NCBI RefSeq assembly: GCF_000011645.1
Contig: NC_006270.3
Coordinates: forward strand, 3,680,501-3,744,500
Length of the DNA stretch: 64,000 nt
Origin: Bacillus licheniformis DSM 13 = ATCC 14580
Lineage (GTDB): Bacteria; Bacillota; Bacilli; Bacillales; Bacillaceae
Direction: 5' to 3'
The notes under the pieces are model-generated. The model worked only from the letters and a program-made list of their open reading frames with translations, made no database searches and was not told the origin of the DNA. Both the position numbers and the translations under genes were made by a program. This document shows, in pieces, positions 1 through 8,878 of this stretch; positions within the stretch are counted from its first letter, which is position 1, and the number at the start of each line of letters is the position of its first letter.

Positions 1-521
1 TATTGGGCTTTGGCGGCGGCCCATCTGTTATCCCGCTGATCCGTCATGAAGCCGTTTCTAAGTTCAAATGGATCGATGATGATGAATTCGGGGAAATTTT
101 GGCGATTGCCAATGCGCTGCCCGGGCCGATCGCTACGAAAATGTCGGCATATTTAGGTCATAAAGTAAAAGGCGTTCCTGGTGCTGTCGTTGCTACAGCA
201 GCCCATATCATGCCGACATGCGCCGCGATGGCCGCCTTGTTCGCAGCCGTTAATGTGCTCAGCCACTCAAAAATCGTAAGCGGCATGATCGGCGCTGTCA
301 CCCCTGTCATCGCCGTCATGCTCGGCATCATGGCTTACGAATTTGGGCAAAAAGCATTGAAAGGCTTCGGCTTGCTGACCGGCGTGCTTTTCTTTATTCT
401 TGCGTTTTTGGGTCTTCAAGTGTTTTCCATCCACCCCGGCATCATTGTCATCCTGTTTTTAACGTTTAAATTAAAAAGAAAAGCGGCCCGAGAAAAGGAT
501 AAAGGAGTGTCCGCTTCATGA
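1..521 (+). CDS. ywrB: Chromate transporter subunit, 5' end cut by window (YwrB-like)
   Basis: Short-chain CHR-family chromate transporter protein, an inner-membrane subunit thought to export chromate as a heteromeric pair with the next gene. The visible part (about 172 residues) carries the family motif FGGGPSVIPL at its start and the NALPGPIATK motif near residue 38, followed by hydrophobic segments and a basic C-terminus. The family normally has about 20-25 more residues before FGGGP, so the true start lies before base 1; the apparent TTG start at base 3 is only an open-frame artefact. Its stop codon overlaps the start of ywrA (ATGA), which indicates translational coupling. Confidence 0.85.
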   Translation, partial: LGFGGGPSVIPLIRHEAVSKFKWIDDDEFGEILAIANALPGPIATKMSAYLGHKVKGVPGAVVATAAHIMPTCAAMAALFAAVNVLSHSKIVSGMIGAVTPVIAVMLGIMAYEFGQKALKGFGLLTGVLFFILAFLGLQVFSIHPGIIVILFLTFKLKRKAAREKDKGVSAS

Positions 522-1054
522 TCATCTTTTATCTGTTTTGGGCCTTCTTTATTGCAAACTTATTGGGCTACGGAGGCGGGCCAGCTTCAATTCCGCTTAA
601 TTTTGAAGAAGTTGTTCAGCATTTTCACTGGCTGTCAAAAGAGGAATTTTCAAACATGCTTGCGCTTGCAAATGCGCTGCCAGGCCCGATCGCCACAAAA
701 ATTGCAGCTTATGTCGGCTACAGCGTGCTCGGATGGCCCGGTGTTTTCATTGCTCTTGCCGCAACTGTGCTTCCCTCGGCCATCGCGCTCGTTTTGCTGC
801 TCAAGCTGATCGGCCGCTACCGCCAGTCGCAGGTCGTCAAAGGAATGACCTTGTCGGTTCAGCCGGTTATAGCCGTGATGATGCTTCTTTTAACATGGGA
901 AATCAGCGGCGACGCGATCCATTCGATCGGCATGGTTCAATCACTTGTCATCGCGCTGATCTCTTTAGTCGCCTTGACGAAGTTCCGCGTCCATCCGGCT
1001 TTCCTGATCGTGGCGGCCTTCGCTTACGGCGGGCTTGTCATTCCGCTGCTGTAG
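518..1054 (+). CDS. ywrA: Chromate transporter subunit YwrA
   Basis: 178-residue partner of the preceding CHR-family protein. It has the same repeat features (GYGGGPASIPL near residue 17 and NALPGPIATK near residue 52) and about five to six hydrophobic segments. Short CHR proteins occur as tandem pairs in Bacillus and are both needed for chromate resistance; that role is inferred from the family. The ATG overlaps the ywrB stop codon, and the length matches B. subtilis YwrA. Confidence 0.87.
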   Translation: MIIFYLFWAFFIANLLGYGGGPASIPLNFEEVVQHFHWLSKEEFSNMLALANALPGPIATKIAAYVGYSVLGWPGVFIALAATVLPSAIALVLLLKLIGRYRQSQVVKGMTLSVQPVIAVMMLLLTWEISGDAIHSIGMVQSLVIALISLVALTKFRVHPAFLIVAAFAYGGLVIPLL

Positions 1055-1095
1055 AGAGGGACGTCCGGCCGCTTTTTATCAAATGACATTAAAAA

Positions 1096-1118
1096 TCAGC
1101 GCCGCATAACCGGTGCTG
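1096..1118 (-). terminator. Rho-independent terminator after ptpZ
   Basis: Nine-base-pair stem (TCAGCGCCG / CGGTGCTGA, one G-T wobble) followed on the minus strand by TTTTT. It lies just beyond the ptpZ stop codon. Confidence 0.7.
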
Positions 1119-1151
1119 ACATTTTGGCTGGGGGGCCTTTGTGAACAACTT

Positions 1152-1904
1152 TCACAGCAGGCCCAACAGCTTTTTCTTTTTGACGGGACGCGGTGTTTCT
1201 TTATGAATCTCCCGGTTTTCCAGGAGCAGGCCCGCGTTTTCTGTAAACACGTTCAAGAAATCGCGGCCGTAATCGTTTTCTACTGTATCAAAAAAGAAAG
1301 ATCGGGTCGTGAGGTTGTGGGCGTCTGATGCGATAAAGTGGATGAGGTTCGCTTCAAGAAAGCGGCGGGCGAGCCGTTTGACGCTTCTGCCGAAACGGCC
1401 TGCAAGACTTGAACATGTCAGCTGGGCGCAGGCGCCGTTTTTGACGAGGCGGTACAGCAGATCGGGATTCTCCATCAATTCAAGGTTCCGCTCGGGGTGT
1501 GCGATGATCGGAATGTAACCATTTAATTGGAGATCGAACAGCACCTTTTCGGCATAACGCGGGACATGGTGGTAAGGAAGTTCAATCAGCAAATACTTTG
1601 TGCCGGCGAGGCTGAGCAGTCTGCCGCGCTCAAGATCGCGCTTCAATTCGCCGTACAGGCGGATTTCCTGCCCGGGGGTAATGAGAACCGGGATGTTTTC
1701 CTTTTGCATTCTCGTCTTTAAACCCGAAACAGCTGCAAGGATGGCTTCTTTTGGATGTTCGTATACACCGTTTCGGTGGTGCGGTGTGGCGATAATCGTA
1801 TGAATCCCCTGGAGGGCGGCTTGTTTAGCCATTTCTAAACTGTCATTCATACATGCTGCTCCATCATCAACGCCCGCAAGAATGTGGCAATGAATATCGA
1901 TCAT
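1152..1904 (-). CDS. ptpZ: Tyrosine-protein phosphatase PtpZ (YwqE), PHP family
   Basis: Manganese-dependent PHP-type phosphotyrosine phosphatase of 250 residues. In B. subtilis this enzyme dephosphorylates the BY-kinase PtkA and its substrates such as UDP-glucose dehydrogenase and SSB. Metal-binding PHP motifs are visible: MIDIHCHILAGVDDG at the N-terminus, IATPHH near residue 40, IIAHPERN near 135 and FIASDAHN near 190. It starts 26 nt after tkmA, so the two are probably cotranscribed. In B. subtilis the kinase gene lies between them; here it is missing. Start ATG with GGGGAGGTCG upstream. Confidence 0.9.
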   Translation of the reverse strand: MIDIHCHILAGVDDGAACMNDSLEMAKQAALQGIHTIIATPHHRNGVYEHPKEAILAAVSGLKTRMQKENIPVLITPGQEIRLYGELKRDLERGRLLSLAGTKYLLIELPYHHVPRYAEKVLFDLQLNGYIPIIAHPERNLELMENPDLLYRLVKNGACAQLTCSSLAGRFGRSVKRLARRFLEANLIHFIASDAHNLTTRSFFFDTVENDYGRDFLNVFTENAGLLLENREIHKETPRPVKKKKLLGLL

Positions 1905-1930
1905 ATGCGACCTCCCCGTGTTTTCCCGTT

Positions 1931-2653
1931 TCAGAATGTATGGTCTTTGCCGACAAAGCTTTCCAGCTTCCTGGCCTGTCCTTTTTTCGGTTTTACATAC
2001 AGAATATTTCCCAACACGTGAACATTCAGATCTTTTTCGATGTCTTCTTCATTTCGAACGGTATTTTTCAAAAGCTCGAGCAAAAATGCTAGCCCAGCGC
2101 CAAACAGAAGGCCGAACCCTGTAAAAAGAGCGATGTTGAACTTCTTGTTCGGGCTGACGGGAACAGGTGAATGATCGGGATTGGCTTTCGCAACAAGGCT
2201 GATTTCGGCATTTTCACCCATAATATCGCCAATGTCTCTTTGAAATACGGCGGCGACTGTATTCGCGATATCCGCCGCCTTGGAATAATCCTTGTCAGTC
2301 GCGGAGATACTGACAATCTGCGATTCATTTTCGCTGATAACCGTGATTTTTTGCTTCAGGTCTTCAGCCGTTTCCGAAAGGTTAAGTTCGTCTTTAACCT
2401 TATTTAAAATGATCGGGCTTTTCATAATGACGTTGTATGTGTTGATAAGTTCAAGGTTGGTCTGGATGTCGGTGAAGTTCGACGTTTGACGGCCGTTGAT
2501 GAGGATTTGGGCGGATGCCTGATAGACGGGTTTGAGCCAATAAAAGTTGACGGCAGCGCTGGACAAAGCAGCCGCAATGGTGATCAGTGCGATCAGAACG
2601 AATCTTTTTTTCAAAACGATGAACACATCTTTAAAGCCGATATGATCTCTCAT
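1931..2653 (-). CDS. tkmA: Kinase modulator / Wzz-type chain-length protein TkmA (YwqC)
   Basis: 240-residue polysaccharide co-polymerase-type membrane protein. It has an N-terminal transmembrane helix (residues about 18-38), an extracytoplasmic Wzz domain, a Pro-rich stretch near 168-173 and a second helix (about 178-196), followed by a cytosolic tail. In B. subtilis the TkmA tail activates the tyrosine kinase PtkA, encoded immediately downstream. Here the next gene is ptpZ, so TkmA has no adjacent kinase partner. A TATAAT box at 2718-2723 (minus sense) is a likely -10; the -35 is poor, and an imperfect inverted repeat at about 2731-2750 overlaps the region. Confidence 0.85.
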   Translation of the reverse strand: MRDHIGFKDVFIVLKKRFVLIALITIAAALSSAAVNFYWLKPVYQASAQILINGRQTSNFTDIQTNLELINTYNVIMKSPIILNKVKDELNLSETAEDLKQKITVISENESQIVSISATDKDYSKAADIANTVAAVFQRDIGDIMGENAEISLVAKANPDHSPVPVSPNKKFNIALFTGFGLLFGAGLAFLLELLKNTVRNEEDIEKDLNVHVLGNILYVKPKKGQARKLESFVGKDHTF

Positions 2654-2851
2654 AAAAGCCCCCTTCTACGATTCGCGTATTTATTTAAATTTTCAGCAAA
2701 TTAAACACCTACCTTTGATTATACATGGTTATTTCGTTTCCGAAAGAAATGAATCCTGACAAATAACGGGAGATACCGGGGAAACCGCGTCTTTATATGG
2801 TATTAAATATCGACTTTTGCAGGATCTGCGCACTTCTTGCTGAACGAAAAA

Positions 2852-2875
2852 GTGTGCAAACCGCAGTTTGCACAC
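2852..2875 (-). terminator. Strong hairpin terminator after small ORF
   Basis: Perfect 10-bp stem GTGTGCAAAC / GTTTGCACAC with a 4-nt loop, flanked by T-runs on both sides. It lies 3 nt past the stop of the small minus-strand gene and also insulates tkmA. Confidence 0.85.
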
Positions 2876-2878
2876 CTT

Positions 2879-3022
2879 TTACGTCGTATATCCATTTTTG
2901 ATATGAAGAATGAGATCTTCAAGAAGTTCTTTCGTCGTTATGTCTTTCGATTTTTCACCAACGTCATACGCATGCATAAGAATTCTCAAAAATTCTTCCT
3001 GATTCAATTCCTTGTCATCCAT
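2879..3022 (-). CDS. Small protein of 47 residues, function unknown
   Basis: ATG start preceded by AAAGGAAAAGGAT, a good ribosome-binding site, and ending directly before a perfect terminator hairpin, which together argue for a real gene. The product starts MDDKELNQEEFLRILMHAYD, is acidic, has no membrane segment and looks mostly helical. I do not recognise the family. It lies between tkmA and the divergent ywqB. Confidence 0.65.
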   Translation of the reverse strand: MDDKELNQEEFLRILMHAYDVGEKSKDITTKELLEDLILHIKNGYTT

Positions 3023-3237
3023 ATCCTTTTCCTTTCAGCTTCCATAAATTAAAACATTTCTGATTATATTTCAAATTATATGATGTAAAGAATCGATTTG
3101 CCATAGTCTATTACATTATTCGACAGCCATCCGTTTTTATGTCCTTTTCCTGAGAAAATCTTTTTTGGACGGATTGATTAAGCTATAATAGAGAGATTGG
3201 AAACTTTTTAAAAGTCATTCGGTTAGGAGCGATAGAC

Positions 3238-4836
3238 ATGCTTCAAGACATGATCTCAAAAACGGTTGTGATGGATGCAGCTGAACAGTTTAAGCATGTA
3301 CTGCCGTGCACAGAAGAAAACATTCAGCTCATGAAAAAAGCCCTTATTTTATACAGACAGGATTCCGTCTATCGGGTCAAGCCGATGAGCGGGCATACGG
3401 TCAGCGCTTACGTCCAGGACGTTGTCCCGGTAAAGGTCTTCATCGACCTCGCCGACGTTAAAAAAAGCAGCTGTTCCTGCCCTGCTCAAAACATGTGCCG
3501 TCATGTGCTTGCCGTTTACTTATATCTATATGCACAATATGATCGATTGGGAACATTTACGGAGTTTTGGAAGGAAGCGCAAAAACGCCGCGAAAACCGG
3601 GAGATTCTCGGACAGCTTCAGCGCGGAATGAAGCCCCGCAGCCACACGCTCGATCAATGGACCTCCTTTTTCAATACGGAGTTCAGACGCTGGGAGGAGC
3701 ATACGCCTAAAAACCAGCAAACGATGCAATACCTTTACTACGGGTATTTTTCAGCTTTAAAAAAGCGGACGCCTGCGGAGCCGGAGCTGAAAAAAATGTA
3801 TCAAATCCACGCGGCTCTTGCGACATGGCTTGCTATGCATTCACTCGTCGAGAAAGGGCGCATCGATCCTGAAAAAGATTTTTACTCGCTGAATCCTTAT
3901 ATCGAACAGCTGATGGATACGATCTACAGCTCGATCGATGAACTGAAAACATATGCGCTATCGTTCTCCCTTGACCCGTTTTTAGAAAAAACCCCCGGCG
4001 TGATTCGGGAACTGCTGCTCAAGAAAGATATTTTCCAGTATGAAAGGCTGCGGATTTTCGGGGAGATCTGGAGTGCGCTTCTATCCCGGCCAAACTGGCT
4101 GAAGCGGGAGCTCGATGTGCTGAACAATCTGGAGCCTTCGCCTGAAATACAATTCGGCAGGCTGCATCTTGAATTTCTGCTGAAAAACGATGATGTGATT
4201 CTTGATCAAGCCGGATCGTTTTCACCGGAGATTCTTCCGTATACGTTTCAATGGCTCAGTGTCATGACCGCCAAAAAGGACTGGAAGCGCCTGAAAAAAT
4301 GGTATGAACACCTTGAGCAGCTGGCGGCCGGCTTCTGCAGACTGGATAAACCGTACCGGGAAATACGCGATGTACTAAGCGAATTCTTCCTGTTTCTAAG
4401 CGATTACAGCAAAAACGCAAAAGAAGAGCATGTATTTGAACGGTATTGCAAAGAGTGCCTTCCTTATACATTTACTGAATACAGCCATTTTTTATATAAC
4501 AAAAACCGCTTTACGGAGTGGATGGAGATCCACAGCCTTGTCGGTTTTTCAATCTCTGAGATAGGGCAGAACGCCTTGAAAGACATTGCGGCAGCGGCTC
4601 CTGAAGCATTGATCCCTTCCTATCACAGAGAAATTTCCGGGCTGGTTGAACAAAAAAACCGCTCAAGCTACAAAGAAGCCGTCAAACAATTAAAAAAGCT
4701 GCGCACCCTTTATAAAAAAGCGAAAAAACAGGATGTCTGGAACCGGTTTATGGAGCAGTTTTCAGCCCGCTATAAACGGCTGAGAGCCTTCCAGGAGGAG
4801 CTTAAGAAAGGAAAGTTGATCGATGGCGAGTCTTAA
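3238..4836 (+). CDS. ywqB: SWIM zinc-finger protein YwqB
   Basis: 532-residue cytosolic protein. It has a SWIM zinc-binding motif of the form CxCx5CxH at C79, C81, C87 and H89, and a long helical remainder without recognised catalytic residues. SWIM proteins of this type are commonly encoded with SNF2 helicases and are presumed to act in DNA or nucleoprotein recognition; the exact role is unknown. Its last codons overlap the start of ywqA by 14 nt, so the pair is coupled. RBS TTAGGAGCGA precedes the ATG. A TATAAT box at 3184-3189 is a plausible -10, with no clear -35. Confidence 0.85.
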   Translation: MLQDMISKTVVMDAAEQFKHVLPCTEENIQLMKKALILYRQDSVYRVKPMSGHTVSAYVQDVVPVKVFIDLADVKKSSCSCPAQNMCRHVLAVYLYLYAQYDRLGTFTEFWKEAQKRRENREILGQLQRGMKPRSHTLDQWTSFFNTEFRRWEEHTPKNQQTMQYLYYGYFSALKKRTPAEPELKKMYQIHAALATWLAMHSLVEKGRIDPEKDFYSLNPYIEQLMDTIYSSIDELKTYALSFSLDPFLEKTPGVIRELLLKKDIFQYERLRIFGEIWSALLSRPNWLKRELDVLNNLEPSPEIQFGRLHLEFLLKNDDVILDQAGSFSPEILPYTFQWLSVMTAKKDWKRLKKWYEHLEQLAAGFCRLDKPYREIRDVLSEFFLFLSDYSKNAKEEHVFERYCKECLPYTFTEYSHFLYNKNRFTEWMEIHSLVGFSISEIGQNALKDIAAAAPEALIPSYHREISGLVEQKNRSSYKEAVKQLKKLRTLYKKAKKQDVWNRFMEQFSARYKRLRAFQEELKKGKLIDGES

Positions 4837-7588
4837 GGAAATCGTAATACATGTCGAACAGTCAGAAGACTATACATTTATTTTATCTTGTCATGACGGG
4901 GATCATCAGTTTCTTACGCGAAATGAAATGGAAAGGCATTTGTTTCAGTGGCACGAATCGTCTTTTTACGGAACATTTCTCGAGGAAGCCGGTTTAGATA
5001 CCCCTGCGGTTCTGCTGTCCCCGTGGATGGCGGTCGAATTTCTCGGCAAAAACTCATTTAATTCATTCAGCGACATCATCCTTACTGAGGAAACTGAACC
5101 TTTGATGAAAACGGCTTCCACCATTTATGAGTTTATCGCAGATGAAGACTTTCTTCCCGACTATGAAGCATGGAAGCAGGAAATGCTGCGCTGGAAAGAT
5201 AAAGAAGGGATTTTGGAAGGCTATACAGCCGAATGGTTTTCACACGCTGTCGAAGACTACATCAACTACAATGACGAATTAAAAGCAAAATGGGAATCGA
5301 TTGTCGCACATTCCCCCGCAGTCACCACATTTCAGGGACATTTTCTTGATGAAGACGATTTTCTTGAAACGATTGGCTGGCATGAAAACCCTGTGCCGTT
5401 TACCGTCGGACTCCGCTTAAATGAACCTGACTTTGACGGAGACGATTGGAAAATCGAACTGTTTTTGCGCGACAAAAAAAGCGGAGCCATTCAGTTCTTT
5501 GAAGGCTTGAACAGGCTGAAAAAATCGTGGCAGGCATACGCTGATAAAATCGACCGAGAACAAGACAGGTTCCGCCAAATCGTGCCCTGGCTGACGATCG
5601 AATCGGGGACGTCGCTTTTAACGGAAGAGGAAGCATGGATCTTCCTGTCCGAAGCTAGCGAAACACTTGTCAGCATGGGGATTGAAATTCTGCTGCCGTC
5701 ATGGTGGCAAATCGTGAGAGACAGCAATATGCTGCTGAAAGCAAAAGTGTCATCGGCTCCCCGCGGCGAGTCTTTTGTCGGAATGAATGCATTGATGGAC
5801 TTCAACTGGCGTTTTGCCACCAATGGAATTGAACTCACAGAGGAAGAATTCGAGCAGCTTGTCGCCAATAAAAGACGGCTTGTCAATATACGCGGGCAGT
5901 GGATCAAAATCGACCCGAATTTTATCAAACAAATGAAAAAGCTGATGGAGCGGGCAGAAACAGAGGGGCTTCATATGTCTGACATCCTGGCGCGCGAGCT
6001 GACAGAGCGGAGCGAAACCCGCGAGGATGATGATCTGTTCGATGCTTCCGCATTCAGCGATGTACGGTTTGAACTGTCCTATCAGCTGAAAAACATGATC
6101 AGAAAGCTGAGCCAGCGCGATGATCTCCCGTCATACCCGGTCAGCAAATATTTTCACGGGACGCTCAGAGCTTATCAGGAAGACGGTTTGAACTGGCTGA
6201 TCTTTCTCAGAAACTGCGGCTTCGGCGCCTGCCTGGCAGATGATATGGGGCTCGGAAAGACCATTCAGATGATCGCCTATTTCGCCTATTTAAAAGAACA
6301 GGGACAACAAACGCCGTCTCTTATCATTGCGCCGACTTCCGTCCTCGGGAACTGGCAGCGCGAACTCGAGACCTTCGCGCCCGGCCTGACGGCAGCGCTC
6401 CACTACGGGCCAAAACGCCCTAAAGGTGAAGCGTTTCAGACATCTTACAAAGATGCGGATATCGTCTTGACGTCATACGGCCTCGCCCAATCCGACTTTG
6501 ACGATCTCAGCAGCGTCGCCTGGAACTGCATCTGCCTTGACGAGGCCCAAAACATTAAAAATGCGCACACGAAACAATCCCGTTCAATCAGAAAGCTGAA
6601 AGGACTGCATCATATCGCGCTCAGCGGGACTCCGATGGAAAACCGCCTGACGGAGCTGTGGTCAATCTACGATTTCATGAACAAAGGCTATCTCGGAAGC
6701 CTTGGCAGCTTCCATAAGCGTTTTGTCCTGCCAATCGAAAAAGACCGCGACGAAAAACGGATCGAACAGCTTCAGCAGCTGATCAAACCGTTTTTATTAA
6801 GACGGACAAAGCAGGACAAAGAAGTCGCGCTCAATCTGCCTGAGAAACAGGAGGAAAAAGAGTTCGTTCCGCTCTCCGCAGAACAGGCTTCACTATATGA
6901 ACAGCTTGTCAAAGATACGTTTGAACATATGTCAAGCCTCGCCGGAATGCAGCGCAAAGCTCTAATCTTAAGCATGCTCGGCAAGCTCAAACAAATCTGC
7001 GGCCACCCTGCCCTTTACTTAAAAGAGACCGGGAGCGAGCTCCTTAACGGAAGGTCAGTCAAGCTCGAAAAACTGCTGGAGCTGACGAAGACGATTCGCG
7101 AAAGCGATGAAAGCTGCTTGATTTTCACCCAATATCTCGGGATGGGAGATATGATGAAGCGCCTGCTCGAGAAGTCATTCGGCGAACCGGTCAAGTTTCT
7201 GAACGGCAGCTTATCCAAGCTTGAACGGGACAAAATGGTGGAGCAGTTTCAAAACAAGGAATTTCCGATTTTGATCTTATCATTAAAAGCCGGGGGCACA
7301 GGCCTCAATTTGACGGCCGCCAATCACGTCATCCATTATGACAGATGGTGGAATCCCGCGGTTGAAAATCAAGCGACAGACCGCGCCTACAGAATTGGAC
7401 AGAAACGGTTCGTCCACGTTCATAAACTGATCACCACCGGCACAATTGAAGAAAAAATCGACCAAATGCTCGAATCGAAGCAATCGCTGAACGATCAAAT
7501 CATCCAAAGCGAAAATTGGATCACCGAGCTTTCTGAGCATGAACTTGAGGAGTTATTTACCCTGAACGCTTCGGCTATTACAGGTTAA
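4823..7588 (+). CDS. ywqA: SNF2-family DNA/RNA helicase-like ATPase YwqA
   Basis: 921-residue Swi2/Snf2 ATPase. The N-terminal half is a SNF2-associated region; helicase motifs follow: DDMGLGKT (Walker A) near residue 473, DEAQ (Walker B) near 574, SGTPMENR (motif III) near 605, and the C-terminal lobe with GGTGLNLTAANHVIHYDRWW near 825 and QATDRAYRIGQ near 850 (motifs V and VI). Such proteins translocate on duplex DNA to remodel bound proteins such as RNA polymerase; the specific substrate here is unknown. Coupled to the SWIM protein YwqB. Confidence 0.92.
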   Translation: MASLKEIVIHVEQSEDYTFILSCHDGDHQFLTRNEMERHLFQWHESSFYGTFLEEAGLDTPAVLLSPWMAVEFLGKNSFNSFSDIILTEETEPLMKTASTIYEFIADEDFLPDYEAWKQEMLRWKDKEGILEGYTAEWFSHAVEDYINYNDELKAKWESIVAHSPAVTTFQGHFLDEDDFLETIGWHENPVPFTVGLRLNEPDFDGDDWKIELFLRDKKSGAIQFFEGLNRLKKSWQAYADKIDREQDRFRQIVPWLTIESGTSLLTEEEAWIFLSEASETLVSMGIEILLPSWWQIVRDSNMLLKAKVSSAPRGESFVGMNALMDFNWRFATNGIELTEEEFEQLVANKRRLVNIRGQWIKIDPNFIKQMKKLMERAETEGLHMSDILARELTERSETREDDDLFDASAFSDVRFELSYQLKNMIRKLSQRDDLPSYPVSKYFHGTLRAYQEDGLNWLIFLRNCGFGACLADDMGLGKTIQMIAYFAYLKEQGQQTPSLIIAPTSVLGNWQRELETFAPGLTAALHYGPKRPKGEAFQTSYKDADIVLTSYGLAQSDFDDLSSVAWNCICLDEAQNIKNAHTKQSRSIRKLKGLHHIALSGTPMENRLTELWSIYDFMNKGYLGSLGSFHKRFVLPIEKDRDEKRIEQLQQLIKPFLLRRTKQDKEVALNLPEKQEEKEFVPLSAEQASLYEQLVKDTFEHMSSLAGMQRKALILSMLGKLKQICGHPALYLKETGSELLNGRSVKLEKLLELTKTIRESDESCLIFTQYLGMGDMMKRLLEKSFGEPVKFLNGSLSKLERDKMVEQFQNKEFPILILSLKAGGTGLNLTAANHVIHYDRWWNPAVENQATDRAYRIGQKRFVHVHKLITTGTIEEKIDQMLESKQSLNDQIIQSENWITELSEHELEELFTLNASAITG

Positions 7589-7731
7589 ATAAAACAGCTG
7601 TCTGCGATAGACAGCTGTTTTTTGTGTTTATGCCCCTTAATGACAGTCCCAATTAAAAAATCCCGCGCTGATTGTTCGAATTGCCCGCGGAATCGGGCCA
7701 TTTTTTCGGGTAGTTGGAACGGCTGTTTCAT
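7585..7731 (-). CDS. Possible small ORF, 48 residues, convergent with ywqA
   Basis: ATG preceded by AAAAGGAGAGTGATAAGA, a strong ribosome-binding site. The product begins MKQPFQLPEKMARFRGQFEQ, is basic and soluble. Its last third runs through the ywqA terminator and overlaps the end of ywqA, which is unusual, so the real C-terminus may be shaped by the hairpin sequence. I recognise no family. The good RBS is the main support; without conservation data this is a candidate only. Confidence 0.4.
   Translation of the reverse strand: MKQPFQLPEKMARFRGQFEQSARDFLIGTVIKGHKHKKQLSIADSCFI
7591..7623 (+). terminator. Terminator of ywqBA
   Basis: AACAGCTGTCT / AGACAGCTGTT stem of 11 bp with a 5-nt loop, followed by T-run. 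The A-run on the other side makes it bidirectional. Confidence 0.85.
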
Positions 7732-7984
7732 TCTTATCACTCTCCTTTTAAGCGGGTGATCCTATTATTTCAAATTCAATCAATAGTTAAATAGGAATAG
7801 TAACAAAAACAACCATCGCCAACAAAGAATCAAAAGTCATAATCATCGAGGTCAAACCATATTAAAAAAGGCCGCCGACAATGTCGGCGGCCCGCGGACC
7901 AATAACATCCGCTGCTTAACCGCACTCCTTCAATCGTTACGCTGCCGTGTACCGGCATCACGCCGATTTGAAAGGATGTACGAA
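7732..7984. other. Intergenic region, no recognisable gene
   Basis: AT-rich sequence upstream of the small ORF, then a terminator (7870-7892), then about 90 bp before the ywpJ stop. I see no ORF with a ribosome-binding site. Confidence 0.5.
7870..7892 (-). terminator. Terminator downstream of ywpJ
   Basis: GGCCGCCGA / TCGGCGGCC, 9-bp GC-rich stem followed on the minus strand by TTTTTT. It lies about 90 nt past the ywpJ stop, leaving an unusually long 3' UTR. Confidence 0.8.
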
Positions 7985-8863
7985 TTAAACCGGTTTGACT
8001 TGCTGTTCAATCAGCTGATGCAGGATGTGAGCAACGCCATTTTCATCATTAGTGAGCGTCACCTCATCAGCCATCTCTTTAATGTCTCCGCGCGCATTGC
8101 CCATGGCAAAGCTTTTCCCCGCGATCTTCAGCATCGAAAAATCATTGAGGCTGTCTCCAACGGCAGCTGTTTCCTGAAGGGAAATGCCGAGCTTGTGTGA
8201 AAGCTTCTCCAATGCCAGCCCTTTTGACGCCTGAAGATGCTCAATTTCAAAGTTGTGCTCGGCTGAAGTGACAAGCGTAATATCTTGTGCATCTTCAAAT
8301 TGCCTCCAGCCCGTTTCCAGCTTTTCCTTATGAAAAGAAAAAGCTAATATGTTATATACATTAACATCCTTTCCGGCTAAAAACAGATCGGTATAGGAGC
8401 TGATGTACGCGTATCCGTTTTGGCTGAGCTGCTGTTCAGCCGCGAGTTCCAGCCTTGATAGGTCTGCCTCAGGATTTGCGCTTTTCAAGCGGTCCAGCTC
8501 AATGTCAAGCAGCTCGCGGCCGTTTTGCGGCGTGAAGATTGCTTCATCGCTGAACACCTCATAATAGTAGTTATTTTCTTCAAGCCATCGAAGAATTCCT
8601 TCTGCCCGTTTCCGATCAAGCGGCACCGAATGGTAAAGGCTGCCTTCAGGATCATGAATCACCGCTCCGTTGGCACTGATAATCCATGTTTTAATACCTG
8701 TCGGCTCAAATATCGTTTGAACATCAAAGGATGCTCTCCCCGTGGCAACTACTACTTCAATCCCGTGTTCCCGCGCTTTTTTAATCGCATCGATATTTTT
8801 CTTTGAGATCTTGCTTTCACTGTTTAACAGCGTCCCGTCTAAATCGACCGCAATCATTTTCAT
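7985..8863 (-). CDS. ywpJ: HAD-superfamily (Cof type) sugar-phosphate phosphatase YwpJ
   Basis: 292-residue Cof-type (IIB) HAD phosphatase. Nucleophile motif DLDGT is at residues 7-11, motif II (ATGR) follows near 41-44, and motif IV GDSLNDFSML is near 240. These enzymes dephosphorylate small phosphorylated metabolites in the cytosol. It lies 15 nt downstream of glcR and shares its promoter, suggesting a role in sugar-phosphate detoxification, as also discussed for the B. subtilis pair. Confidence 0.88.
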   Translation of the reverse strand: MKMIAVDLDGTLLNSESKISKKNIDAIKKAREHGIEVVVATGRASFDVQTIFEPTGIKTWIISANGAVIHDPEGSLYHSVPLDRKRAEGILRWLEENNYYYEVFSDEAIFTPQNGRELLDIELDRLKSANPEADLSRLELAAEQQLSQNGYAYISSYTDLFLAGKDVNVYNILAFSFHKEKLETGWRQFEDAQDITLVTSAEHNFEIEHLQASKGLALEKLSHKLGISLQETAAVGDSLNDFSMLKIAGKSFAMGNARGDIKEMADEVTLTNDENGVAHILHQLIEQQVKPV

Positions 8864-8878
8864 CTGCTGTATTCCCCC

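Noticed and set aside
5491..5928. 145-codon minus-strand ORF inside ywqA
   Set aside because: Antisense shadow of the SNF2 gene, without ribosome-binding site or family features.
7893..7984. Minus-strand frame reading MPVHGSVTIEGVRLSSG, loosely like a GerP-type spore germination peptide
   Set aside because: Only about 30 codons, no ribosome-binding site, and it runs into the terminator; resemblance is too weak to call.
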